From JAWKWH01 sp041397625 (GTDB lineage: Bacteria > Pseudomonadota > Alphaproteobacteria > Rhizobiales > Rhizobiaceae), in contig JAWKWH010000001.1 in assembly GCA_041397625.1 (NCBI GenBank), positions 62,001 to 126,000 on the forward strand: a stretch of DNA of 64,000 nucleotides, written 5' to 3'. The notes below the pieces were generated by a model. The model was not told the DNA's origin and did not search any database. It saw only the letters and a program-made list of their open reading frames with translations. The translations under genes and the position numbers were made by a program. Of the stretch, positions 53,701 through 63,725 are shown piece after piece (position 1 is the first letter of the stretch; each line of letters begins with the position of its first letter).

Positions 53701-54744
53701 ATGAGCGCCGACACGGGCGTCGCCGGCCCGCCGGGCGAACCCGCGCCGCCGCCGCTGGCCGACCGGCTGCTGCCGTCGCCGCTGCAACTGGCGCTGTTTG
53801 CCGGTATCGGGCTGGTGCTCGGCCTGCTCGGTATCGGCGGTACCCGGGCGGGCGGCCTGTTCGCGCCGCTTTTCGGTGGCGCGGTCGGGCCGGAAGCCGA
53901 GCCGGGCCTTGTCGCCAATCTCGCCACCGGCCTGCTCGTCGCCCTGGTGCTGCTCGCCAATGTGCAGTTGCTGCGGCTTGCCTCCTTCCGCACCCAGGTG
54001 GTTATCATATGGGCGGAACTGATACTGCTGTTCTATGCCTTCGTCGGCAGTTTCGATCGCGATTTCAGCGTCTGGTTCGACTCCGGCCGCTCCGGCCAGA
54101 CCAATCTCGCCTATCTGGTCACCACCGGCGCGGTGACCACGCTCTACGTTTCGCTGATCTCGATCTTCATCGCCTGCTGCTTTGCCATGGCGGCCGCACT
54201 GGCGCGGTTGTCGCGATCGGGTCCGGCCTACGCCATCTCCACCTTCTACATCTCGTTCTTCCGCGGCACGCCGCTCCTGCTGCAGGTCTATCTGATCTAT
54301 CTCGGCCTGCCGACGCTGGGACCGCAATTCGCCATGGACGCAGTGCCGTCGGGCATATTGGCGCTGTCGCTGTGCTACGGCGCCTACATGGCGGAAATTT
54401 TCCGTGCCGGCATCATGGGCGTGCCCGACGGCCAGCGCGACGCCGCCAAGGCGCTCGGCCTGCCGCCCGGCCTGACATTCCGCAAGATCATCTTTCCGCA
54501 GGCCATGCGGCTGATCGTGCCGCCGACCGGCAACCAGTTCATCGCCATGCTGAAGGATTCATCGCTTGTATCGGTGATGGGCGTCTGGGAACTGACCCGC
54601 ACGGCGCAGATCATCGGCAAGCGCGACTTCCGCGTGTTCGAAATGCTGATCGCCGCGGCGATCATTTACTGGATCATGTCGATCTGCTTCGAGCTGATCC
54701 AGTCGCGCATCGAGCGGCACTACGGCAAGGGCTACGAGCGCTGA
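53701..54744 (+). CDS. Amino-acid-type ABC transporter permease
   Basis: 347 residues. An N-terminal part with two or three helices and a loop (residues 1-140) precedes the conserved permease domain with the EAA loop GVPDGQRDAAKALGLPPGLT and SFFRGTPLLLQVYLIYLGLP. The family is that of polar amino acid (HisMQ/GlnP-type) systems. No ABC ATPase or second permease gene follows; the next gene is unrelated. It must use an ATPase encoded elsewhere, or be a homodimer with a shared ATPase. Confidence 0.9.
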   Translation: MSADTGVAGPPGEPAPPPLADRLLPSPLQLALFAGIGLVLGLLGIGGTRAGGLFAPLFGGAVGPEAEPGLVANLATGLLVALVLLANVQLLRLASFRTQVVIIWAELILLFYAFVGSFDRDFSVWFDSGRSGQTNLAYLVTTGAVTTLYVSLISIFIACCFAMAAALARLSRSGPAYAISTFYISFFRGTPLLLQVYLIYLGLPTLGPQFAMDAVPSGILALSLCYGAYMAEIFRAGIMGVPDGQRDAAKALGLPPGLTFRKIIFPQAMRLIVPPTGNQFIAMLKDSSLVSVMGVWELTRTAQIIGKRDFRVFEMLIAAAIIYWIMSICFELIQSRIERHYGKGYER

Positions 54745-54922
54745 CGGTCCTGTGATCGCCGGCACATCCGCGATTTTCCCCACGCGCTAGACAGATGCCG
54801 ACTGGCGAACCGCAATCCGGTCGCCACCGAGGGGCTGACGCATGCCACCGGGTTTCAAGCCAATCGGGTCCGCGATCCCTGCGCCGGTCATGACACAGCA
54901 ATCGATGTGAAAGGACCGAACC

Positions 54923-55291
54923 ATGAGAAATTCCGCAATAGCCAGGATCGCCCTGTGCGGATGCATCGCCACGCTGGTCGCCACCGGCTACGGCACGACC
55001 GTTGCCACGGCGGCAAACGTCGACTACTGCCACAATTACCGTGTCACCGGCAAACAGGCGAGCGCGGGCAAGCTGTCGAAAGCCCGGCAGAGGGCGCGCG
55101 ACAAGTGGAGTTCGAAGGCCGTATCGGTCAAGGGAAGCCGCTGGGGCGACTGGAGCATCGCGCTCGACAAGGAATATATCTGCTCGCGCGCCGGCCTTTA
55201 CTACTGCAAGGCCAAGGCCGCGCCCTGCCTGTACCGCAAGAGCCGGGAAACCAAGCCCGCTTATCCCGGAGCGACCAAGCCGATAAACTGA
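54923..55291 (+). CDS. Small secreted Cys-containing protein of unknown function
   Basis: 122 residues. A signal peptide (MRNSAIARIALCGCIATLVA; cleavage near residue 31, ATAA) precedes a basic mature part with four Cys (one in VDYCHNYR, then ICSRAGLYYCKAKAAPC) that could pair in disulfides, and WSSKAVSVKGSRWGDWSIAL. AAGGA precedes the ATG. Not in an operon. Basic, Trp-rich, small secreted proteins of this sort are common in rhizobia; no function is assigned. Confidence 0.75.
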   Translation: MRNSAIARIALCGCIATLVATGYGTTVATAANVDYCHNYRVTGKQASAGKLSKARQRARDKWSSKAVSVKGSRWGDWSIALDKEYICSRAGLYYCKAKAAPCLYRKSRETKPAYPGATKPIN

Positions 55292-55396
55292 CGATTGGCC
55301 CCATGCCGCCAATCGGGACATCGATCTGCCGGCGCGGTTCGTCTTCGAATGATTGCCTTCGAGGATGAACCGCCGCCCCGGCCTTGAAATCCGGCG

Positions 55397-55558
55397 TCAG
55401 CCGCCGGGCCTCAGCACCACGGTCAGCGATATGGCGGCGAGCGCCGCCAGCGCGATCTTCCAGAAATCGCCGCGTCTCTTCAGCCCCGGCAGGCCCAGCG
55501 GCCGGATCAGGTGGACGATCATCATGGCGACGATCACGAGAGACAATATTTTGGTCAT
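55397..55558 (-). CDS. Small membrane protein, 53 residues
   Basis: A 53-codon frame reading MTKILSLVIVAMMIVHLIRP, then LGLPGLKRRGDFWKIAL and AAISLTVVLRPGG. Two hydrophobic helices (residues about 4-18 and 35-48) enclose a basic loop. It ends at TGA (55397-55399). I recall similar small proteins next to propionyl-CoA synthetase genes in rhizobia. It is antisense to no gene and divergent from prpE. It falls below the length at which automatic calls are often made. Confidence 0.6.
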   Translation of the reverse strand: MTKILSLVIVAMMIVHLIRPLGLPGLKRRGDFWKIALAALAAISLTVVLRPGG

Positions 55559-55707
55559 GCGCGGCAAAGGCCATCGAAACCGCGCCGGGTCAAGCCACCT
55601 GGCCGCATCTTGTCCGAATGTCGTGCACCGATAGTCAAATGGACGGCGGTTTTGCCCCGGTGTAAGACGTGGGCGGCAAGGCGGAATCCCGGTTCAGGAG
55701 GAGTGGC

Positions 55708-57615
55708 ATGAGTTCCCGCTATCATCAGGTCTATGAGAGCTGGAAGGCGGATCCGGAGGCGTTCTGGGCCGCGCAGGCGGACGGGATCGACTGGATCAAG
55801 CCGGCCGACAAGGTGTTCGACGACACGGCCGGCGTCTACGGACACTGGTTTGCCGGGGCGCTCTGCAACACCTGCCACAACGCGGTCGACCGTCACGTCG
55901 CGGCCGGGTGCGGCGACCGCAAGGCGGTGATCTATGACAGCCCGATCACCGGGCGAAAGAGGACGTTTACCTATTCCGAGCTGCTCGACGAGGTCACCGC
56001 GCTTGCCGCCGTGATCAGCGACGCCGGCGTCGGCAAGGGCGACCGCGTCATCATCTACATGCCGATGATCCCCGAAGCGGTGTTCGCCATGCTGGCCTGC
56101 GCCCGGCTCGGCGCCATCCACTCGGTGGTGTTCGGCGGCTTCGCGGCCAAGGAACTGGCGACCCGCATCGACGACGCCACGCCGAAGCTGATCATCTCGG
56201 CGTCCTGCGGGCTGGAGCCCGGCCGCGTCGTGGCCTACAAGCCGCTGCTCGACGAGGCGATCGCGCTTTCCGCCGACAAGCCCGTCGCCTGCATCATCCT
56301 GCAGCGCGAGGAAGAGCCCTGCGACATGATCGTCGATCGCGACATCGACTACGCATCCGCGGTCGCAAAAGCCAGGGCGGAAGGTCGCAGCATCGATTGC
56401 GAGCCGGTGGCGGCGACCGATCCGCTCTACATCCTCTACACATCGGGCACCACCGGCCAGCCCAAGGGCGTGGTGCGCGACAATGGCGGCCACATGGTGG
56501 CGCTCAAATGGACCATGAAGGCCATGTATGGCATCGAGCCGGGCGAGGTGTTCTGGGCGGCGTCCGATGTCGGCTGGGTCGTCGGCCATTCCTACATCGT
56601 CTATGCGCCGCTGCTGCACGGCGCCACCACGATCGTCTTCGAGGGCAAGCCGGTCGGCACGCCCGACGCCGGCGTGTTCTGGCGGGTGATCTCCGAACAC
56701 AAGGTGAGCGCGCTGTTCACCGCGCCGACCGCGTTCCGCGCCATCAAGCAGCGCGATCCGCAGGGCGAACTGGTCGGCGACTACGATCTGTCCTGCCTGC
56801 GCACGCTGTTCCTGGCCGGCGAGCGTGCCGATCCCGAAACCATCAAATGGGCCGAGCAGAAGCTGAACGTGCCGGTGATCGATCACTGGTGGCAGACGGA
56901 GACCGGCTGGACGATCGCCGGCAATCCGGTCGGCCTCGGCACCCTGCCGGTCAAGTACGGCTCGCCCACCGTGCCGATGCCGGGCTACGACATGGCGGTG
57001 CTCGACGATGCCGGCCATCCGGTCGCCAACGGCACGCTCGGCAACATCGTCGTCCGGCTGCCGCTGCCGCCGGGCAATTTTCCAACGCTATGGCACGCCG
57101 AGAAGCGCTTTCGCCAATCCTATCTCGACGAGTTTCCCGGCTACTACAAGACGGCGGATGCCGGCATCATCGACGATGACGGCTATCTCTTCATCATGGC
57201 GCGCACCGACGACATCATCAATGTCGCCGGCCACCGACTGTCGACCGGCGCCATGGAGGAGGTGATCGCCGAACATCCCGACGTGGCCGAATGCGCGGTG
57301 ATCGGCGTCGCCGACGAGATGAAGGGGCAGATCCCCTGCGGCTTCGTCGTGCTCAATGCCGGCGTCGAGCGCGACGACGACGCCATCGAGACCGAGGTGG
57401 TCAGGCTGGTGCGCGACAAGATCGGCCCGGTCGCGGCGCTGAAGACCGTCGTGCCGGTACTGCGCCTGCCGAAGACCCGCTCGGGCAAGATCCTGCGCGC
57501 CACCATGCAGAAGATCGCCGACCAGGAGCCGTGGAAGATGCCGGCGACCATCGACGACCCGGCGATCCTGACCGAGATCAAGACCGCGCTCAACGACCGC
57601 GGCATCGGGGTGTAG
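55708..57615 (+). CDS. prpE: Propionyl-CoA synthetase-like acyl-CoA synthetase
   Basis: 635 residues, ANL superfamily. ATP loop ILYTSGTTGQPKGVV, aryl/acyl-pocket WAASDVGWVVGHSYIVYAPL, adenylate-contact DHWWQTETGWTIAGN and the acetyl-Lys site RSGKILRATM are present. The long N-terminal domain (YHQVYESWKADPEAFWAA) is typical for acetyl/propionyl-CoA synthetases; the propionyl assignment relies on overall resemblance to PrpE. AGGAGGAG precedes the ATG at 55708. No propionate catabolism genes are adjacent. Confidence 0.88.
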   Translation: MSSRYHQVYESWKADPEAFWAAQADGIDWIKPADKVFDDTAGVYGHWFAGALCNTCHNAVDRHVAAGCGDRKAVIYDSPITGRKRTFTYSELLDEVTALAAVISDAGVGKGDRVIIYMPMIPEAVFAMLACARLGAIHSVVFGGFAAKELATRIDDATPKLIISASCGLEPGRVVAYKPLLDEAIALSADKPVACIILQREEEPCDMIVDRDIDYASAVAKARAEGRSIDCEPVAATDPLYILYTSGTTGQPKGVVRDNGGHMVALKWTMKAMYGIEPGEVFWAASDVGWVVGHSYIVYAPLLHGATTIVFEGKPVGTPDAGVFWRVISEHKVSALFTAPTAFRAIKQRDPQGELVGDYDLSCLRTLFLAGERADPETIKWAEQKLNVPVIDHWWQTETGWTIAGNPVGLGTLPVKYGSPTVPMPGYDMAVLDDAGHPVANGTLGNIVVRLPLPPGNFPTLWHAEKRFRQSYLDEFPGYYKTADAGIIDDDGYLFIMARTDDIINVAGHRLSTGAMEEVIAEHPDVAECAVIGVADEMKGQIPCGFVVLNAGVERDDDAIETEVVRLVRDKIGPVAALKTVVPVLRLPKTRSGKILRATMQKIADQEPWKMPATIDDPAILTEIKTALNDRGIGV

Positions 57616-57801
57616 GCAGGTCAAACTCCCCTTCGCACCGCCTGCGGAGAGAAGGTTATGTGCCGGTTTTATGGGGTGCGAGCGAACGAGCCACAGGTAT
57701 GTTGGATAAAGCAGTCAATGACTGGCTGCATCTACGCCCATTCGAGCCATATTGGACTTGGTTGTCTTGGAAGGCCGTAGATTAATCACCATGTCAATGG
57801 G
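57616..57801. other. Gap with a possible gene remnant
   Basis: This 186-base gap is AT-richer than its surroundings. An open stretch encoding LRPFEPYWTWLSWKA ends at TAG/TAA near 57785 and lacks a convincing start and any visible domain; it may be the tail of a lost gene. No promoter assignment is possible. Confidence 0.3.
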
Positions 57802-58296
57802 ATGAGTTATTCGATTTGGCTCAAGCGGTTGACATGGCTCGTGAGTGTCGTCGCTTGTATCTATCTTGCGGCAATATTTCTTTTTGGGCCGCCTTTCATC
57901 GCGCGAAAGCACCCATTCACATGGAAGCTCGATTTTCAGCAAAATGTGGATCGATTGGCGACAAAGGTTTCATCAGAGGAAGAACTCATTGATGCTCTCC
58001 GAATAAGAGGCTTCGAAATGTGGATGAGACCAGAAAACCCGATAACATATCGGGAAAATGGTCTCCGTTCGATTTCATACAAGGATCCGGACCGCAGCTA
58101 TACGACCTATGCTGAATTTGTTCAGGCGCATGATCGCTTTGAGGCAGCGTTCCCGGAAGACGAAAGGGAACACCCGAGGGTTGCCGAGACAGGCTACGGG
58201 CTTGTTGCATGCCGCCACCATTTCACGATTACATGGCATCTGCAGGGTGATGAGATTATCGATCTTACGGCCAAAGATGGCTGGGCTTGCCTTTGA
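57802..58296 (+). CDS. Hypothetical protein with one N-terminal membrane helix
   Basis: 164 residues. One helix (about residues 8-30, LTWLVSVVACIYLAAIFLFG) anchors a soluble domain with RKHPFTWKLDFQQNVDRL and GYGLVACRHHFTITWHLQGD. Codon use and base composition are clearly more AT-rich than neighbouring genes, and the gene is flanked by AT-rich non-coding DNA, consistent with recent acquisition. The start has weak support. Family not recognised. The 207 bases to the next gene hold nothing I can name. Confidence 0.6.
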   Translation: MSYSIWLKRLTWLVSVVACIYLAAIFLFGPPFIARKHPFTWKLDFQQNVDRLATKVSSEEELIDALRIRGFEMWMRPENPITYRENGLRSISYKDPDRSYTTYAEFVQAHDRFEAAFPEDEREHPRVAETGYGLVACRHHFTITWHLQGDEIIDLTAKDGWACL

Positions 58297-58503
58297 TTCC
58301 CTGCGTTGCAAGTATTATCAGTAACTATCTCTCAGGTTTTATCAGCAGACGCTTACAAAAAGCACGGAATCGTCCTGCGTTCGCAGAGCCGACGCTGCCA
58401 ACAGCCTACACTGTGCATTAGCCATCTTCAGATCTGTATTGGTGAGCCTTTTGGTTCACAAGCAAATTTGGAGCGAGCGGCATAAACGCCCACACACCCG
58501 CCC

Positions 58504-59100
58504 CTACGCCGCGTTCCTGCGATAGATCCATAATTGCGCCGGCGGGAAGTTGCGGAACACGAAGTCGAAATGTTCGGTCGTGAAATTACCGCGCTTGCCC
58601 GGCACCGGCGACAGCGGCCCGTAGGTGATCTGCACCATCGGCCGGCCCGGCGGCATGCGGTTCATCAGGTCCTCGACGATGGCGATGCGCCGTTCGGTCG
58701 GAAAACTCAATAGCGGCACCGCCGAAACCACCGAATCGAACATCATGTCGCGCTTGTCGCCAAGCGTCGTGTCGAGGTCGAAGGCGTCGCCGTGGACGAT
58801 GTTCACGTCGGGAAACTCGTGCCGCAGATGTTCGACGAAATCGGCAGAGTATTCCACCGACCACAGCCGTTCCGGCGGCAGGCCGCGGCCGAGGATGGCC
58901 TTGGTGATGACGCCCGTGCCGGGGCCGAGTTCGAGCACCGGCAGTCCGGATCCCGGATCGGTGACCGAGGCCATGCGCCGCGCGGTGATCGAACTGGTCG
59001 GCAACACCGCGCCGACGGCCTTCGGCCCGTCCATCCAGCCTTTGAAAAAACGGACTTCCTCGTCGAATTTCTCGGCAAAACGCCGACGCAACTGTTGCAT
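58504..59100 (-). CDS. pmtA: Phospholipid N-methyltransferase, PmtA type
   Basis: 198 residues. The N-terminal amphipathic region FAEKFDEEVRFFKGWMDGP is followed by LELGPGTGVITKAIL (AdoMet-binding motif I), SVEYSADFVEHLR and DSVVSAVPLLSFP. This fits the Agrobacterium/Rhizobium PmtA family that methylates phosphatidylethanolamine on the way to phosphatidylcholine. GAAGAGGAAC precedes the ATG at 59100. Monocistronic. Confidence 0.88.
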   Translation of the reverse strand: MQQLRRRFAEKFDEEVRFFKGWMDGPKAVGAVLPTSSITARRMASVTDPGSGLPVLELGPGTGVITKAILGRGLPPERLWSVEYSADFVEHLRHEFPDVNIVHGDAFDLDTTLGDKRDMMFDSVVSAVPLLSFPTERRIAIVEDLMNRMPPGRPMVQITYGPLSPVPGKRGNFTTEHFDFVFRNFPPAQLWIYRRNAA

Positions 59101-59232
59101 GTCGTTCCTCTTCCGCCGTGGACCGCCTTCGTGCCAGACCGTCCAACAGAGCCCCGCTTGACGCCGTCAGGATAGCACCTGGCGTCGTGCGGTTAAATGC
59201 AAATATGGGGAGCGGAATGCGCCGAAACGAGG

Positions 59233-60366
59233 TTACTCACCGATAGAATCGAAGAAATCCTTCATGCGGCTGAAGAACCCGGCCGATTGCGGCGAATTCT
59301 CCTTCGACGAGATTTTCTCAAATTCCTCAAGCAGTTCGCGCTGGCGGCGGCTGAGATTCTGCGGCGTCTCGACCGCCACCTGGATATAGAGATCGCCCAT
59401 CTGCGGCTGGCGCAGGATCGGCATGCCCTTGCCCTTGAGGCGGAACTGCCGGCCGTTCTGCGTACCTTCCGGCACCTTGACCCGTGTCTGCGTGCCGTCG
59501 AGCGAGGCGACCTCGAACGAGCCGCCGAGTGCCGCCGTCGTCATCGACAGCGGCACCTTGCAGTAAAGGTCGGCGCCGTCGCGCTGGAAGAATTCGTGCG
59601 GCTTGACCGAGATGAAGATGTAGAGGTCGCCCGACGGCCCGCCGCGCAGCCCCGCCTCGCCCTCGCCGGCAAGCCTGATGCGGGTGCCGTCCTCGATGCC
59701 CGCCGGGATGTTGACCGACAACGAGCGGTCCTCGGTGACGCGGCCCTGGCCCGAGCACGTGGTGCACGGATCGGTGATCGTCTGGCCGCGGCCCTGGCAT
59801 TGCGGGCAGGTGCGCTCGATGGAGAAGAAACCCTGCGCGGCGCGCACCCGGCCCGAGCCCGAGCACATGGCGCAGGTGACCGGCGACGAGCCGGGCTTGG
59901 CGCCGCTGCCCGAGCAGGTCTCGCACGGCTTGGCGGTGGGGACGCGGATCTGGGCGGTCTTGCCCGACCAGGATTCCTCCAGCGAGATTTCCATGTTGTA
60001 GCGCAGGTCGGCGCCGCGCTCGCGGCCATTGGCCGACTGGCGCTGGCGCCCGCCCATCATCTCGCCGAAGATGTCCTCGAAAATGTCGGCAAAGCCGCCG
60101 CCGGCAAAACCGCCGCCGCCGAAGCCGCCCGGCCCGCCATTCTCGAAGGCGGCATGGCCGAACCGGTCGTAGGCCGCCCGCTTCTGCGGGTCCTTCAGCG
60201 TTTCATAGGCCTCGCCGATCTCCTTGAATTTGTGCTCGGCATCCTGGTTGCCGGGGTTCTTGTCGGGATGGTATTTCATCGCCAGCTTGCGGAAGGCGCT
60301 TTTCAGCGCCTTTTCGTCCGCGTCGCGGCTTACCCCCAGCGTTTCGTAGAAATCAGCCTTGGCCAT
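59233..60366 (-). CDS. dnaJ: Chaperone protein DnaJ
   Basis: 377 residues. J domain with the HPD motif in MKYHPDKNPGN; Gly/Phe-rich region; zinc domain with four CxxCxGxG repeats (CETCSGSG, CAMCSGSG, CPQCQGRG, CTTCSGQG); C-terminal substrate domains. It stimulates DnaK ATPase. It lies 15 bases downstream of the AAA ATPase gene rather than of dnaK. The start follows a GTG; ATG at 60366 is used. Confidence 0.97.
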   Translation of the reverse strand: MAKADFYETLGVSRDADEKALKSAFRKLAMKYHPDKNPGNQDAEHKFKEIGEAYETLKDPQKRAAYDRFGHAAFENGGPGGFGGGGFAGGGFADIFEDIFGEMMGGRQRQSANGRERGADLRYNMEISLEESWSGKTAQIRVPTAKPCETCSGSGAKPGSSPVTCAMCSGSGRVRAAQGFFSIERTCPQCQGRGQTITDPCTTCSGQGRVTEDRSLSVNIPAGIEDGTRIRLAGEGEAGLRGGPSGDLYIFISVKPHEFFQRDGADLYCKVPLSMTTAALGGSFEVASLDGTQTRVKVPEGTQNGRQFRLKGKGMPILRQPQMGDLYIQVAVETPQNLSRRQRELLEEFEKISSKENSPQSAGFFSRMKDFFDSIGE

Positions 60367-60381
60367 CACACCATCGTCCGT

Positions 60382-61563
60382 TTATTCGCCATCCGGCATC
60401 GTCCGCACCATGAACTCGTCAAACAGTGGAACAGTGAATGCCGTATCCCCGTGGGCCGGGGAATAGATCATTCCCTTGCGGATCAGGGAATTCCGTACCG
60501 GCCCGAGAGACGTCACTTTCACACCGAGCTGGTCTGCCACCTCTCCTGATCTCTGCGTCCCGGGCCCCAACGCGGCCAGAGCCCGCATGTAGCGTTTTTC
60601 AGCCGGCGTGCAACGCTCAAATCGAACTTTGAAGAAACTCTGATCGAGTTCCTGTAAAGCCCTTGTTGTTGCGATATCGACATCCGAACCGGTAATCACC
60701 GGACCTTCGGCGGCATTCCAGGAATCGTAGCCCCACTGTTGCAGGAAGTACGGATACCTTTGCGTTGTCTCGAGTATCGTCTTGATCGCCTGGGGATCGA
60801 ATTCTGCTCCCTCGGACTTCGCCGGCGCCTGCAGAGCCCTTTTGGCATCCTGTTCTTCCAGGCGACCGACCTCGGGATATCGAAACAGCCGCTCGGCATA
60901 TGATTTGGAGTTGCCGGCAAGCGCCAGCGTTTGCGGTAGCCCGGCGGCGATCATCATCATGGGAAGTCTACGCTGGCTCACCTTGTGCATGCCCATGATC
61001 AGCGCGCTGAACTCGCCGGATTCGAGGTACTGGATTTCATCGACAAGCAGCAATACCGGACGTTTCCCGGCGGCAGCCGCTTCGGCGATGACTTCAAGCA
61101 GACGCGGCAGATCGGCTTCGAGATCGCCGCTGTCGGCGACACCGGTCTCCGGTTCGGTGCCGAGTCCGAACGTAACACCCTCTACCGTGACGTTGATGGC
61201 GGACAGGAAGCTCTTCAGGACGCGCAGTCCACGCGATGCCAGTTGCTTTGCCTGTTCGACTTTGCTCAGGGAAAACAGAACTTCGCGAAGCGGCGGTACC
61301 AGCATCTGTGCCAGCGACTTGCCGTCATGGGCTTCGATGAAGACGGTGGCGAATCCGTCGGCCTGCGCCAGTTCCTGGATTTCCGCCAGCAAGACTGTTT
61401 TCCCGACGCCGCGAAGGCCGGTAAGGATGATGCCCTGGGTGGAGCGGCCGGCCTTGAGCCGTCCCAATGCGACACGAGCCTCCTCGATCAAGGTCTCGCG
61501 CCCTGCCAGTTCCGGAGGCGGGTTGCCGGCACCAGGGGCAAAGGGGTTTCTGATCCGGTCCAT
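60382..61563 (-). CDS. P-loop AAA ATPase with C-terminal winged helix, between dnaK and dnaJ
   Basis: 393 residues. MDRIRNPFAPGAGNPPPELA, then Walker A LTGLRGVGKTVLLAE and Walker B PVLLLVDEIQYL lead into a sensor-containing ATPase fold; the C-terminal part (GTQRSGEVADQLGVKVTSL, GPVRNSLIRKGM) is a winged helix. The layout is of the ORC/Cdc6-like or DUF-type archaeal ATPase proteins found sporadically in bacteria. No toxin or nuclease domain is fused. It lies between dnaK and dnaJ, which are normally adjacent. It has its own AT-rich leader and the GC bias is weaker than that of the flanking genes, so it looks inserted. Confidence 0.8.
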   Translation of the reverse strand: MDRIRNPFAPGAGNPPPELAGRETLIEEARVALGRLKAGRSTQGIILTGLRGVGKTVLLAEIQELAQADGFATVFIEAHDGKSLAQMLVPPLREVLFSLSKVEQAKQLASRGLRVLKSFLSAINVTVEGVTFGLGTEPETGVADSGDLEADLPRLLEVIAEAAAAGKRPVLLLVDEIQYLESGEFSALIMGMHKVSQRRLPMMMIAAGLPQTLALAGNSKSYAERLFRYPEVGRLEEQDAKRALQAPAKSEGAEFDPQAIKTILETTQRYPYFLQQWGYDSWNAAEGPVITGSDVDIATTRALQELDQSFFKVRFERCTPAEKRYMRALAALGPGTQRSGEVADQLGVKVTSLGPVRNSLIRKGMIYSPAHGDTAFTVPLFDEFMVRTMPDGE

Positions 61564-61627
61564 ATGCAGAGTTTATCCATTTATAGAGATTTCTCTGTAT
61601 AAATAGATAAGATCCTTCAAAACGCAA

Positions 61628-61650
61628 CCGGGCGGGAGAGTCCCGCCCGG
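61628..61650 (-). terminator. Intrinsic terminator of dnaK
   Basis: A perfect 10-base stem (CCGGGCGGGA and TCCCGCCCGG) with a 3-base loop lies 16 bases after the dnaK stop; on the transcribed strand TTGCGTTTTG follows, giving a T-rich tail. It should end the dnaK transcript before the ATPase gene. Confidence 0.85.
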
Positions 61651-61665
61651 CGCAGCCCCGTTGGA

Positions 61666-63585
<1,920 letters not shown>

Positions 63586-63693
63586 TTTTCTCTCCGTTTT
63601 AGCAGGCTGGCGATGGACCCTTGCGGCGTTCCGTTTGCAGCCCCCGATCAGGATGGTTTTCAGTGCCGTCACAACCCCGTGACGACGTTGCGG

Positions 63694-63725
63694 CGTATAT
63701 AAGGAGCGGCGTTGTGCGGTGCAAG
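63694..63725 (-). promoter_or_regulatory. RpoH heat-shock promoter of dnaK
   Basis: Reading on the minus strand, CTTG (63722-63725), an 18-base spacer and CTTATATACG (63694-63703) match the alphaproteobacterial RpoH consensus CTTG-N17/18-CYTATNTNNG at every defined position. Transcription should start near 63686, leaving a leader of about 100 bases. The 275 bases beyond it to the window edge contain no gene I can support. Confidence 0.85.
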
